Part shown: positions 45,216-55,849 of the stretch, one piece after another
Layout of the letters: every line of letters begins with the position of its first letter
Numbering within the stretch: position 1 is the first letter of the stretch
Source of the DNA: Chelonoidis abingdonii
Taxonomy: Eukaryota > Chordata > Testudines > Testudinidae
Assembly (NCBI RefSeq): GCF_003597395.2
Contig: NC_133773.1
Span: 129,629,578-129,693,577 of the forward strand
Direction of reading: 5' to 3'
DNA length: 64,000 nucleotides
Translations under genes and position numbers: made by a program
The notes under the pieces: generated by a model
Database searches by the model: none
What the model was told of the DNA's origin: nothing
The model's input: only the letters and a program-made list of their open reading frames with translations

Positions 45216-46429
45216 CCTCATAGCTATATAGGTACAGTACCTATCACTGAGGCGCCTTACACTAATTAAAATCATCTAAATATTTACTAAATGACTCTCT
45301 AAATGCGTCTGTAAAGTCACCTTTGCTCTGCTGCTGAAATTGGCCGGCGATCTAAGACCTGATGAAAGAACAGAGACGGTAAGTTGTATGCTGGGCCCTT
45401 CAGTGCACCAAACTCCGGCAGTGGAGCGACTGCTGAGGGAACTGGCTCCCAGAGACATGGGCTCGTCACTGAAAATCAACAGCTACTGCATTCAAGCAAA
45501 AAGCAAGAGCAGCCCAAGGACTGGAACTGCTGCCTCTAGTTAAAGAGGGAGATGTGGTCTTTGGTGTTATTGCCAATTACCCTGAAAAATAATAATAAAA
45601 AGGGACAATTTAAACAGTAACTTTCACTCAAAGATCCCAAAGCACGTGACAGACTTTACAAAATTATCAGAAACTGCATGGATGGGGTCGCCACCTCTTA
45701 ATGCAGGGCAGCCCACTCTGGGGTATAGGCTAACAGCCTTTATTTATTGACACTTTTACCATGCTCAATGAAAGAATGTGCAGCCCTGCTGCTGGGTACC
45801 CTTGGCAAACTCCTCACAATTACTTCTCTGGAAATAAACAGGCTCCAGTGGCTAGCTCAATATAACAAAAGTTTAATCAGCCCCATCAACACAACCACCA
45901 CTCCCCAGTCTTGCCCATTCCCCAGCTCCCTAAGAGCCAGGGAGAAAACCGGGGCTTGCAGTGCGACCTGCAGGTTAGCAGACACAGGCAGTTACGGACT
46001 CACGGGAGAAGCCCATTCCAAAAGAATGAGGCCCTAATGGAAAACACCCTGCAGGCAACCACCTCTTTTTTCCTGATGGAGCCCCTGTTCAGGTGGCGCT
46101 GCTGATCCCAGTAATAGCAGTGTCTCACAAGGAGAGAAGCAGTCACTTAAGCAGGTGGGTTCCAGGCCCTAACTAATGTTTAACCAGTGTACAGCACCCC
46201 TGCATAACAGGACAGAAAGGGTGAGGGGAATGCCTTAGCCATCACAAGCCGCAGCGAAAGGCTAGCATTCCTCTAAACTCCTTGGGGGGCGGGGACTCTC
46301 CAAGGTTAGTGTTTGGTCAAAGCTGAGCGTACTACTGGATCTTCACAGACCATGGGCTGAACTTACCCAGCCTAAGGCCTGCTTGTGCCTTTAGATGAAT
46401 AGATTTTAAATGTAGATGGCTGCCCTAAT
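45216..46429. other. No gene seen
   Basis: A possible old MIR-type fragment at 45635-45665 (CAAAGATCCCAAAGCACGTG). Otherwise unrecognised. Confidence 0.4.
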
Positions 46430-46500
46430 GATCATCTAGTCTGACTTCCTGCATTACAAAGGCCATAGAACCGCACCCAATAATTTCTGTGTCAAGCCCT
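46430..46500 (-). mobile_element. CR1 3'-end fragment
   Basis: TGATCATCTAGTCTGACTTC and AAGGCCATAGAACCGCACC correspond to the minus-strand CR1 3' region, like 61111-61240. Confidence 0.55.
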
Positions 46501-47104
46501 TCACTTCTGTGTTGTTTTTCGAAGTAGAGCCACGTACACTCCCATTCACAGTTGCTAATGTGTATCTGAGGGCTGAGCCCTTGGTCCTTGGAATTTAGCC
46601 AGGCCTAACAAGCCTCAACACTTCACGCCTTATCCACTATTCATGAGTCATCACTTCAACCAACAAATGAGGAAAAGCGCCTAATCTTCATGAAACAATA
46701 GAAAGGAAAAATTGTGATGTTTGCATCTGACCATCAAGAGATTATGGCACAAAATCAATGTACGGCGTAGAAAAGCAAGCACCCCTTATTTACTTCTCAG
46801 TTCTGAGGTGTCAAGCTGCAGCAAAGAAAATGAGCGATGAAAGGCTAAGCTAGAAAAGAAACTGAACCCAGGCAGGTGAATTTGGGCACCTCGCCGTGAG
46901 TAGAGCATATGGATGCATGTTTCTCAGTACTAGTACCTTTTACTAAAGTGTAGGGCTTGTGAATTTGCCATTGAAAATGTTTTTTGATGGGACATTGAGT
47001 TTTGAACAAAATGAAATTTTTCACAAAAACTGGCTGCTTTCCATGGAAAATGTTGACTTTTTTTTGTCAAATAAGCAGTTAATTGGTAGTATAGATGGGC
47101 TCTA
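46501..47104. other. No gene seen
   Basis: An A/T-rich block at about 46955-47090 (TTGAAAATGTTTTTTGATGG, GAAATTTTTCACAAAAAC) resembles the dispersed type at 52030. Otherwise unrecognised. Confidence 0.4.
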
Positions 47105-47335
47105 AAGCCAAGATTTTCAAACCGGGTGAATGAACATAGGCACCTAATCCCTCCTGACATCAAAATACCTACCTACCTTTGGGAATCCAGACCCCGGCTT
47201 AGGGTAAATTTTGGAAAAGCCCCCAAGTCAGTTAGCAGCCTAAGGCTTTACCGGAAAGCACTACTTATTTAGGCACCTAAATAAAGGCGACAACTTCTTC
47301 CAAAGTGCTGAGCAAACCCCAGCACATACTCAAGT
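47105..47335. repeat. Dispersed turtle repeat (GATTTTCAAA / GGCACCTAA words)
   Basis: AAGATTTTCAAACCGG, CATAGGCACCTAATCCCTCC, TTATTTAGGCACCTAAATAA and CTTCCAAAGTGCTGAGCA recur in the repeat at 53480 and 55850. TTTAGGCACCTAAA is itself palindromic. Confidence 0.5.
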
Positions 47336-47559
47336 CAGTTAGAGCAATTTGGCCTCACTGTAGAGTTGACCATTTTGGTGCAGGCTTAGTATGGTTGACA
47401 TGTGAAGCCGAGAAAGAAAATAGGCAAAGAGCGGTGCCCAAGCACAGGGGATTGCCAGGGTTTATTGACCTTTAAGGCCTCCCTAGGAGTGTTGAACGCA
47501 CTTCTAAAGCAAACCTAAAATTCATTCGCGTTTCTGAGCTATGCTTGATGGTATTTATG
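47336..47559. other. No gene seen
   Basis: Short unrecognised stretch. Confidence 0.4.
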
Positions 47560-47900
47560 ATGTCGTCTGGCTTAGACATTATAATGCCTCATTATTGATA
47601 AATTATTATGAAACAAATTGAATTTTGAGAGATAATTCAAGCAATCGGGTTGGCTAATGTACAGGGCATTAATCCTCTTGAACTAGCCTGTACATAATAA
47701 TTGAATCAGCATTGCTCATAAAAAAAAAGAAGAGAAACTGCCATACACCTATAGATTTATTTCCTTTTTTTAGATTATAATATAGCGATAACCAGTTCAG
47801 CACAGGATGTTTCCTTAGTGACCTGCTGGGGCTAACGGCTTTGACTTTGCCTCTGGCCATATACATTCCTTCTACCCAGTTATTAATCCCTAAGAAATGT
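47560..47900. promoter_or_regulatory. AT-rich unique block, possible conserved non-coding element
   Basis: Not recognised as repeat. It is dense in homeodomain-like cores (CATTATTGATAAATTATTAT, AGATAATTCAAG, GGCATTAATCC, CATAATAATTGAATCAGC). Such clusters occur in developmental enhancers but also in ordinary AT-rich DNA. Confidence 0.25.
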
Positions 47901-48286
47901 CCTCTGCCTTAATCATCAGTGCTTTTAACTTCATACAACCATTGGGAGGGGTTCCTTTCCTGATACAGATGCAATCTTCTGAGTGATGACTTGTGTGACA
48001 CCCAGGCACTTTTATGCTATTTGGTATGCATGCTGTGTACTTGACATCAACTAAGAGTAGCACCAGTGTAATAATTATTTCATAATGGCTCTTACTGAAT
48101 GAACGTAGGAGGGAAGCTGCTATCCTTTGTATAAACAAGAAAGCACTCCCCTGGGATCGCAATGAAGGAGGGAGACAGTTAATGAGGTAAGTAGCAGGCA
48201 TCTTTCATGTTATTTCCTGCCACTGGAGCTTCCCTCCTGTTTGTGCATGTGGCTATGATATGCGGACACAAAAGCCTGGCAACTAA
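47901..48286. other. No gene seen
   Basis: A 103-residue minus-strand frame (47890-48201) has no recognised domain. Confidence 0.4.
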
Positions 48287-48294
48287 ATAATGGG

Positions 48295-48935
48295 TAGGGC
48301 CCTACCAAATTCATGGTGCATTTTGGTCAATTTCACGGTCATAGGCTTTTAAAAATCATAAATGTCATGATATCAGGTATTTAAAGCTGAAATTTCACAA
48401 TGTTGTAACTATAGGGGGACCCAACACAAAAGGGAGCAGTGGGAGAGAGGTGGAAAGATTATTGTAAATGGGGTCATGGGACTGCCACCCTTCTGTGATG
48501 CTGTTGTTGGTGGCGCTGCCTTCAGAGCTGGGCAGCCAGAGAGTGGCAGCTGCTGGCCAGGAGAGCAGCTCAGAAGGCAGCTCCACCGCCAGCAGCAGTG
48601 CAGAAATAAGGGTGGCACGGTATGGTATTGTCACCCTTTCTTCTGTGCTGCTGCCTGCAGCGCTGGGCTCTTATCCAGCAACCACCACTTTCTGGCCACC
48701 CAGCTCTGAAGGCAGTGCTGCAGTAAGGCTGGCAATACCACAATCCCCCTACAATAACCTTGCAACCCCTCAGCAACCCCTTTCTGGGTCAGGATCCCCA
48801 GTTTGAAAAACGCTGGTCTCCCCTGTGAAATCTGTGTAGTATAGGGTAAAAGTACATAAAAGACCAGATGTCTCTGTGGAGACCAGATTGCATGGTCCAT
48901 GATGCGTTTTTCATGGTCGGTAGGGTAGGGTCCTA
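48295..48935. mobile_element. 641-bp hAT-like palindromic element
   Basis: Left TAGGGCCCTACC and right GGTAGGGTCCTA match at 11 of 12 positions as inverted repeats. Flanking octamers ATAATGGG (48287-48294) and ATGATGGA (48936-48943) agree at 6 of 8, an aged 8-bp duplication. The left arm's CAATTTCACGGTCATAGG and AACCCCTTTCTGGGTCAGG on the right fit turtle copies. The GC-rich centre alternates GCTGCCTTCAGAGCTGGG and CCCAGCTCTGAAGGCAG, mirror words that fold together. Overlapping open frames here are artefacts. Confidence 0.75.
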
Positions 48936-48943
48936 ATGATGGA

Positions 48944-49040
48944 ACAAGGTGTCCAGAACTCTGAGTCCTATTCCTCCAATTCTTCTACTAGCACACTATG
49001 TAACCTTTGGGCAAGTTGCTTTGGTGCATTCCCTAACATC
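48944..49040 (+). repeat. MIR SINE fragment
   Basis: AGAACTCTGAGTCCTATTCC and AACCTTTGGGCAAGTTGCTT correspond to the MIR core. Confidence 0.5.
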
Positions 49041-49359
49041 AAATTTGCACACTAAAGAAAAACCTTAACAGTGCCCTCAGTAGTGTTAAGGGAGACTCCC
49101 TTCCCAAATGCATGGAATGGGTGACAGTCACCGGCATTGATCTATTGCTATAAATGCATAGAGCTCACTGTTAAGGATTTGTGTTAGAGTTCAAGTTTGA
49201 AGCTGGGGCCCATGCCCAGAGGCTCCAGCCAATTGGGGGTCCACAGCAGGAGAGCCAGAACTCTGGCACTGCCCCCTGCTCCTCCTCTTCCCCTGAGGCT
49301 CCACCCCCTGACCAGGCTGAAAGTTGGAGCCTGGCTGTGGTAGGGGGAGCATATTCCCT
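49041..49359. other. No gene seen
   Basis: C-rich sequence near 49250-49340, possibly the degraded left part of the next element. Confidence 0.35.
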
Positions 49360-49618
49360 CCCTCCCCCATATGGAGCTGGCCCTAGCCCATCTCTCTCTG
49401 CCCCATGTGGAGCTGGCCTGCTCCCCTCTCCCTCACCCTAGGGTGGAGCTGGCCCAAGCCCTTCCCTCGCATCCCATGTGAGGCTGGCCCAAACCCTACT
49501 GCTCACCCCTCTGCTCTTCCCAGCTAATTGGCAAGAGTTAATGGGACAAATGCCAAGTTTTGGCAAAAAAAAAAAAATCAGGCTGTCTGGTGCTAAAACA
49601 GGACATATGGTCACCCTA
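49360..49618. mobile_element. Second copy of the TAGGGTGACCA-type TIR element, right part
   Basis: Repeated CATGTGGAGCTGGCC units of about 45 bp lead to ATTGGCAAGAGTTAATGGGA and end AGGACATATGGTCACCCTA. This parallels 6300-6544, where TGACAAGAGCAAAAGGGACC leads to GGGACATACAGTCACCC. The left end was not found. Confidence 0.6.
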
Positions 49619-49630
49619 AGCTGTGGTAAG

Positions 49631-49655
49631 AGCTGCCCAGGGAGCCTGGGCAGCT
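49631..49655. other. Perfect 11-bp stem hairpin
   Basis: AGCTGCCCAGG, spacer GAG, CCTGGGCAGCT. The arms are exact reverse complements. It has no T-run, so it does not look like a terminator. It lies in a GC-rich repeat-like stretch. Confidence 0.75.
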
Positions 49656-49979
49656 GTGGGAAGCCCCAGATGCTCCACCTGCCCTGAGCGGTGGGCGGGA
49701 GGCGGGGGGGCCTGAGAGAAGCCCATGTCCCTGCCCCTGCAGGGCATGCTGCCCAGGGCAGATGGAGGGTCCAGGGCTCCCCGCAGCAGCTCAGGCTCCC
49801 TGGGCAGTTCTTACCATGGCTTAGCATCCAGCCAAGCCAGGGGGTGGGGCTTTGGGAGAAAGGGAGGAGCAGGGATGCAGGGCCCCATGGCGGGAGGGCT
49901 GTTGTGGGGGCCCAAATGTTTTTTGCGCTCAATACAACTTAATCTGCCTTTGTAAACACCTCTCATGGATGGTCTAGAT
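49656..49979. other. GC-rich sequence, probably repeat-derived
   Basis: G-runs at about 49703-49710 and repeated GCCCAGGG / CCCTGGGCAG words. Overlapping frames on both strands (49438-49955, up to 164 residues) reflect composition. Family not identified. Confidence 0.35.
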
Positions 49980-50430
49980 CAGTGGTCTCCAAACTTTTTT
50001 GATCGCGCACCCTTATCAGTAAAAATTTTTTGAGCACCCCTCCAATATATGTATATTTATTTATGTATAAATGATATACATGTACTACTATATTAATATA
50101 TTATGTACATTATAAAACATACAAAAATAGAAATTAAAAAAGGGTGCGATAAAGATGAAATAAACAATATTTTTAAAATAATTTTTATTGTATTTTATTT
50201 ATTAACGGTACAAAAACCTTTTTGCTCTCACAAAAAATGATTAATATTTTTAGTGAGAGCAATGTGATTGAATATGCTTCATTATTTCTGAAAATCTTGG
50301 TTTAACACTTTGTGATGCAGCGATTCAAAGGTCTGGATTAGCATTAGGGTGCAGGAGGGCGCTCAGGGTTGGGGAGCAGGGTCTGGGAGGGAGTTAGGGT
50401 ACGGGAAGGTGCTCAGGGTGGGGGTACACG
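49980..50430. mobile_element. hAT element with CAGTGGTCTCCAAACT left end
   Basis: Starts CAGTGGTCTCCAAACTTTTT, then GATCGCGCACCC and TTTTTGAGCACCCC. A long AT-rich interior follows, and 50335-50430 has GGGAGGGAGTTAGGGTACGG. No right end or duplication was defined. Confidence 0.5.
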
Positions 50431-51018
50431 TACACTTTATTTCCAGTCTGAATGTGACTACCTTCAACTTCCAGCCCTTGGCACACGTTGTAGCTTTCTC
50501 TGCTAGATTCAGGAGCCCATTATTACATATACGTGCCCCATGTAGGTACTTGTAGACTATAATCAAGTCACCTCAACCTTCTTTCAGTGGTTCTCAAACT
50601 GTGGGTCGGGACTGCGAAGTGGGTTGGGACCCCATTTTAATGGGGGTCACCAGGGCTGGCGTTAGACTTGGTTCAGCCCTGGGCAGCGGGTCTCAGGTTA
50701 CAGTACCCCCCACAATACACCTGGGGGCTGAAGCCCTAGGGTTTTGGCTTTGCCACACACCACACTCACAGGGTAGTGGGGCTCGGGCTTGGGCTTTGGC
50801 TACCCTGCCTGCAGTGGTAAGGCTCCAGTGGGCTCAGGCTTTGGTCCCCACTCCTGTAGTCATGTAGTATATTTTATTGTCAGAAGAGGGTCGCGGAGCA
50901 ATGAAGTTTGAGAACCGTGGAGCTAAACAGATTGAGCTCTTATAGTGATAGACTCAAAGGCATTTTTCCTAAGCCTTTAATCATTCGTATGGCTTGTCCC
51001 TGAAACCTCTCCAGTTTA
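50431..51018 (-). mobile_element. CR1 3'-half fragment, split by a hAT element
   Basis: Left part has CACTTTATTTCCAGTCTGAA and GTAGACTATAATCAAGTCAC. Right part (50921 on) resumes with AGCTAAACAGATTGAGCTCT and GCCTTTAATCATTCGTATGG. These are consecutive minus-strand CR1 words, so 50585-50920 is an insertion. Confidence 0.75.
50585..50920. mobile_element. hAT element with CAGTGGTTCTCAAACT end, inserted in CR1
   Basis: Left CAGTGGTTCTCAAACTG; right AGTTTGAGAACCGTGG. GGTTCTCAAACT is an exact inverted match. Internal ATGGGGGTCACCAGGG and AGAGGGTCGCGGAGC fit the family. No clear octamer duplication. Confidence 0.7.
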
Positions 51019-51262
51019 TAAGCCTCTGCCAGCGGAGGCTTCGAGCTGCAGGGTCCCCTGCCGCCTGTAGGGGCTAGGAGCTCCTGGGGTCCCCCACTGC
51101 CTTGGGCAGCAGGGGTACTCTGCAGCTCCCAGCCACTGCCCACAGTGCGGGAACCCTGCAGCTCCCAGATGCCGCAGGCTGAAGTCACAGAGGTCTCTGG
51201 AAGTCCATAACTTCCACAACCTCCGTGACAAAACAGTAGCCTTACCGATAAGGCAAAACTAC
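51019..51262 (-). repeat. GC-rich turtle repeat (AGTCACAGAGGTC / TTGTCACGGAGG words)
   Basis: GAAGTCACAGAGGTCTCTGG and CAACCTCCGTGACAAAACAG, plus repeated GCAGCTCCCAG words. It lies between two CR1 pieces and may itself be an insertion. Confidence 0.45.
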
Positions 51263-51274
51263 CATATATCATAG

Positions 51275-51365
51275 AAGTTCATAGAATCATAGAATATCAG
51301 GGTTGGAAGGGACCTCAGAAGGTCATCTAGTCCAACCCTCTGCTCAAAGCAGGACCAATCAATCA
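51275..51365 (-). mobile_element. CR1 3' end
   Basis: TCATAGAATCATAGAATATC, GGTTGGAAGGGACCTC and GTCATCTAGTCCAACCCT are the near-consensus CR1 3' end read in reverse. The good match suggests a fairly young copy, strongly 5'-truncated. Confidence 0.9.
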
Positions 51366-51760
51366 CACAACATTCCATTCCAGACTTGTCTCGTTGATGC
51401 GCTCTCATTGATCACACATTATCAGAGTGAGAGCTGGCAGTAGCAAGAGGCATGAGCCAGATCTGCACAGTACATTTTATTGACAAATATTTTTCTCTTA
51501 AAAAGAAGATAGCTCGATAGAGAAGCCAAAGGATTTCCCTCTCTCCCCACCCCGGTAGCTAGAAAGATTCATAGGCAAAATAACCCAGATGCAATTTCAC
51601 AAATCACTGGCAAACACAGAGCTCCAGCTCACATTCCCTATACAGGTAACATTTCCATGCGTTTCACTGAGAGAGTTTTATCTGACAAGATGGAGTCAGA
51701 GCTGCTGGATTTGGTCTCTAAAGAAAGAAGAATCACATCTCCATTTGCTTTAGTTAGGCA
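51366..51760. other. No gene seen
   Basis: No recognised repeat or coding signal. Confidence 0.45.
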
Positions 51761-51838
51761 GGGCCTGATCCTGAAAGGTAAGGAGCACGTGCAACTTCCA
51801 CTGAAGCCAATTGGGAATTGCAAATAGGATCAGGCTCT
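51761..51838. mobile_element. Short palindromic element (GGGCCTGATCCTG ends)
   Basis: Left GGGCCTGATCCTGAAAGG; right AATAGGATCAGGCTC. The centre CACTGAAGCCAATTGGG matches the CAATGGG centre of related units. Confidence 0.6.
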
Positions 51839-53479
51839 CAGCTGGGCAATGACTGTCACCCGACTGGAGTCAACATGCTGCCAATTCTTTACCCAAAGGA
51901 GAGCTGAAATGGTCTTATCTAAATTTAATTATGGATCAATGTTCTACCCTTTGTAAAGAGACTCCAGTCACCATGCTGTTGATGTCCAGTGTGAAATGTA
52001 AGCTGCCCACAAACCTGCCCGGATAGCTGGTGAAACATTTTTTGTGAAAAATTTGGCATCGCACTCCCCCTTTTATTAAACTAAAATTTCAAACAGTTTC
52101 AAACAGCTGGTTAAAAAAGAGGTATTTTTTGTGAAAATGTTTGTGAAAAATTCTTTGTTTTTTCATAAAAATTTCTCATTTCAGCAAAAACAACTCATTG
52201 AAAAACTGAAATTCAGCTTCCTCTGCCTGATTTGCTCTCTCGAAGAATGAATCTAACCTGGGCTACATTAGCTCTGGCTCAGTTCCTGCAGTATGTTCTA
52301 AATGAGTGATAGACTGATCATTTTTTATCATTGCCTTCAGTGCTTTGGCCTGCCTAGCAACTTCACCTCAGAAACAACTTGCAATTGCAGCAAATGCAAC
52401 AGCAAAATCTTAATGTTACTGATCTCTCTCTGAAATTGCATTATAACATTTGCAAATCTCTCTTGAACTATATTCAAATCACTTAGGAATAATCTTTGAG
52501 CTCCAGACCAGCAATCTCAAGGATGTGGCTGATGCAGTGCATGAGAACCTTATGAAGAGTACTGAATAGCAAGAGGAGTGTGCTCACTCTTGCTCAGCTA
52601 TAGACCTTGGTGCTCTTAACAAACAAGTTATTGGGTTACTTGTAGTGTATGATTGAGATTTGTAAGGGAACCATCCAAGGGCAGAGAGTAGTGAGAGGTC
52701 ATCAAAGGTGGCAGTTAAAAACACAAACACAATCCTCTCTGAGGGGTTCAGGTTCATTTCAGGAGCTCTTTGATTTAATCAGAAGGATATAACTTTGGCA
52801 AGTGTCTCTGGCTGCATTCCTGCCCTACACCAGCCTCCATAACCAAAAAAATACACAAACTAAACAGAGTCACTCTTAGGTTTTCTCAAAGCTGCATTGG
52901 TTCCAGGTCAGCACAATCCCCCACCTCCTTCTTCTCTGAAGTAACCAGCCTCCTCTTTAAGGTGCCCTAACTAGCTCTGAGCTGGACATACTTCCCTGAC
53001 CTATGAATCCTGGTTGAGGATTAACCCCTGAAATCCAATGACCTACCTGGCAAGACATCCTCTTAATGACCCTTTCAGGGCAAGGTTCAGTGGGGCTGCA
53101 CAGATCTGTATGCCTCAACACAGCACACTAATCTGGGAAGGTCTAGCTACAGTGAGTGGAGCAGGAGAAGATTTAAATAGCAGTTTATTAAAAAAGTGAG
53201 AGATAATCCATTGCTATCTGATTATTTTGCTAGCCCACTCAACAGGACTTCACAATGTTCTCAAGGCTGTGGGGAGCTGTGTGTGTTATTTGGCAGAGAT
53301 CCAAACTTTAGCTCAAAATCCCTCCAAGTTACTTAAGGAAAACACTAAAATTATTTTTTTAAATTTATCCTGTCTCAGGCCAATGAAACATGTGGTCATG
53401 GGGCCTCTTTCTTATCCATGTAGACTTAATTCTCACCATAAATACATTACTCCAAATTTTTAATGAAAGAGCATAATGT
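51839..53479. other. No gene seen; one A/T-rich repeat block
   Basis: At 52030-52215 TGGTGAAACATTTTTTGTGA, GTTTCAAACAGCTGG and AAAACAACTCATTGAAAAAC form the A/T-rich dispersed repeat type. The rest is unrecognised. Confidence 0.45.
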
Positions 53480-53580
53480 TGGGCACCTGTCTATATTTAA
53501 GCACCTAAATTAGTCACTGGCTCTTCAGGAGTGCTGAGCAACCACAGGTCCCACTGAAATCATTGCTGTCCTCCTGCCCC
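53480..53580. repeat. Dispersed turtle repeat fragment (GGCACCT words)
   Basis: GGGCACCTGTCTATATTTAA, TTCAGGAGTGCTGAGCAACC and TCCCACTGAAATCATTGCTG match the family at 47105. Confidence 0.45.
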
Positions 53581-53971
53581 AGAGAAAACTCTTTAGCATT
53601 AGTTGTCTGGGCTGTACAGTGGGACCAGGATTTGGACTAGGCCTACCTGTGTTTTGCAGCACAAGCCACACACAAACACTGCCTTCAACCACTGCTGTAC
53701 TAGTGCATTGTGGGACTCCCACAGGGCCAGCATATCTCCCCAGAGCAGAGGGTTTGCGGGGAAAGATTCAAAGCAATGTGGGACCTGAAAGCCATTCAAG
53801 GAGATTGTTGTCAATATCCCATAGCGTCACTGCTCCCATTGTCTGCATTGACCTTAACATGGAGTGCGCCCCAAAGGAGTTGGGGGAAATCTATGTTCTA
53901 CAAGCCATATTTCTGGCTGGATTTAGATGTTACGGAATGAGCTGGTCACTGATGGCCAGTGACGGGGAAGA
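53581..53971. other. No gene seen
   Basis: Several overlapping short frames (up to 121 residues) on both strands, none with a recognised domain. Confidence 0.4.
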
Positions 53972-53976
53972 GTGGA

Positions 53977-54955
53977 TGTCATAAACAGAGAGCTAAGGGT
54001 TAATGTCTCTTTCACCTGTAAAGGGTTAACAAACAGTGACCTGCAACACCTGACCAGAGGACCAATCAAGAGACAAAATATTTTCAAATCTGGGTGGAGG
54101 GAAGCTAGGTGTGTGTCTTTTGTTCTGTCGCTGTTCTCTCTGGTTTCTGAGAATGACCACACGTACCTACAAGCTCTCTAATCTTCTATTCCAATTTTGT
54201 AAGTACAAAGGTAGAAAGGCGGGATAGTTTTTTTAATTGTTTTTCTTTATTTGCAAATGTGTAGTTTGCTGGAAGTATTTTAAATTGTATTTCCATTGGA
54301 GGAAGCTTTTTCTCCAGTTTCTATACGCTGAAAGACCTTGTAATATTACATCTTGAAATTACAGAGATTTCATACTCTTTCTTTCTTTTATTAAAAACTT
54401 TTCTTGTAAAAGACCTGATTAATTTTTTCCCTGGTTAAGGCAAAGGAAGGGAGTCTGCACTCACCAGGGAATTGGTGGGAAAAAGGAGAAAGGGGGGAGG
54501 AAAAACCTGCTCTCTGGTGTTTAACTCTGTCTCTCTCTCTCTGGAGAGAGGAGGGGGAGGGGGGGAAAGGTAAATGTCCTCTTTGCTTTAGATTCACAGA
54601 GCTTGAATCTGTATTGCCTCTGGGTGAGGGAAAAAAGGGAGGGGGGGTGGAATTCCTCTGTGTGTTAAGATTCAAGGAGTTGAATCCCAGTGATCTTCCA
54701 GGGTAACCCAGGAAGGGAAAGCCTAGAGAGGCACTACGACGGAAAGAGTTTACTTTCCTTGTATTAAGATCCAGGGGTTCTGGGTCTTGGGGGTCCCCAG
54801 GGAAGGTTTTGGGGAGACCAGAGTTTATCCGGCACTCAAAGTCCTGATTGGTGGCAGCGTATCAGATCTAAGCTGGTAATTAAGCTTAGAGGAATTCATT
54901 CTAGTACCTCATTTTTTGGACTCTAAGGTTCAGATTGGGGAAAGATACTATGACA
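53977..54955 (+). mobile_element. Solo LTR, 979 bp, perfect 5-bp TSD
   Basis: Begins TGTCATAAACAGAGAGC and ends AAGATACTATGACA. TGTCATA and TATGACA are exact inverted tips. GTGGA flanks both sides (53972-53976, 54956-54960). ATTAAA at 54390-54395, after a T-rich stretch, is a plausible poly(A) signal. GA- and G-rich tracts fill 54475-54650. A single LTR without internal genes is the usual product of LTR-LTR recombination. A 5-bp duplication fits Gypsy or some ERV families. Confidence 0.88.
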
Positions 54956-54960
54956 GTGGA

Positions 54961-55849
54961 ATTCTAGAGGACAATGAAGGGCAGGGCCAGAACTGAACCT
55001 GCTACCAGTATCTTCTTCTCATGCAAGTGGTTTCTTCCAATGACTGGTTCAGTCTGCTAGTGGAACCACCCATAGTCCAGGACTATACCTTCATAAAGCA
55101 ACTTAGCACAGAGGCATAGGATGGATGTGTTGCTTTCCCCCTCTGCTGCCTGCACTGTCTCTGGATCCAGAATTTGTGCACATCCATAGATGCACTGGTG
55201 CTCCTGGTGGTAAGTTTCCCGCTATTTTGTTTTCTTTGACTCTCCATCTGTATTGGCAGTGCCCGTCTATCTCCATGCCAGGCTCAATAAACAGGTGGGC
55301 ACAGTTGTCTTTCTTTATCTCCTGCTCAGCCTCTCTCTCCCTCTTCTGCTCAGTCTCCTTTTCATGTTACCCTGTATGTTGGGGAAACTGTCATTCCTCT
55401 TCATGCAAAGGCTGGTAAATTGCATTCTCGTGTGTCCCATCACTTATGTGTATTTCCCCAACTGACCTTGGGTTGTCTCCATCTTTTTGACAACATTCTC
55501 TGAGGAAGAAAGGGGGGAATGAGAATAAAGCAGTTATTGATGGGGTGACAATTATTTCAACACAGTTATTTACATCCTTGTTTATTTCAAGGAAACAGTG
55601 TGGGGAAAATAAGAAGCCGCCATTCATAAACACAATACAAGCTATCTTTGTCTGAATTCCACCATTATTTCCCACTGAGTATTTTCCACCTCCACTCTAT
55701 CTGATACCCTGGTGACTGCTCAGAAACAAGACACGGAGACAAAAAATCACGATCAATGTCCTTTTAAAAAGAAAAATGGGACTGTCACTGAGGTGATAGA
55801 GTGGGATATAACTGTATCAAACTGTGAACTCCATATTGCAAGTTAGTTG
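54961..55849. other. No gene seen
   Basis: Open frames up to 97 residues at 55125-55465 are rich in L, S and C and have no gene context. No repeat recognised. Confidence 0.4.

Noticed and set aside
49438..49932. 164-residue proline-rich frame on the minus strand
   Set aside because: GC-rich repeat sequence with open frames on both strands; composition artefact.
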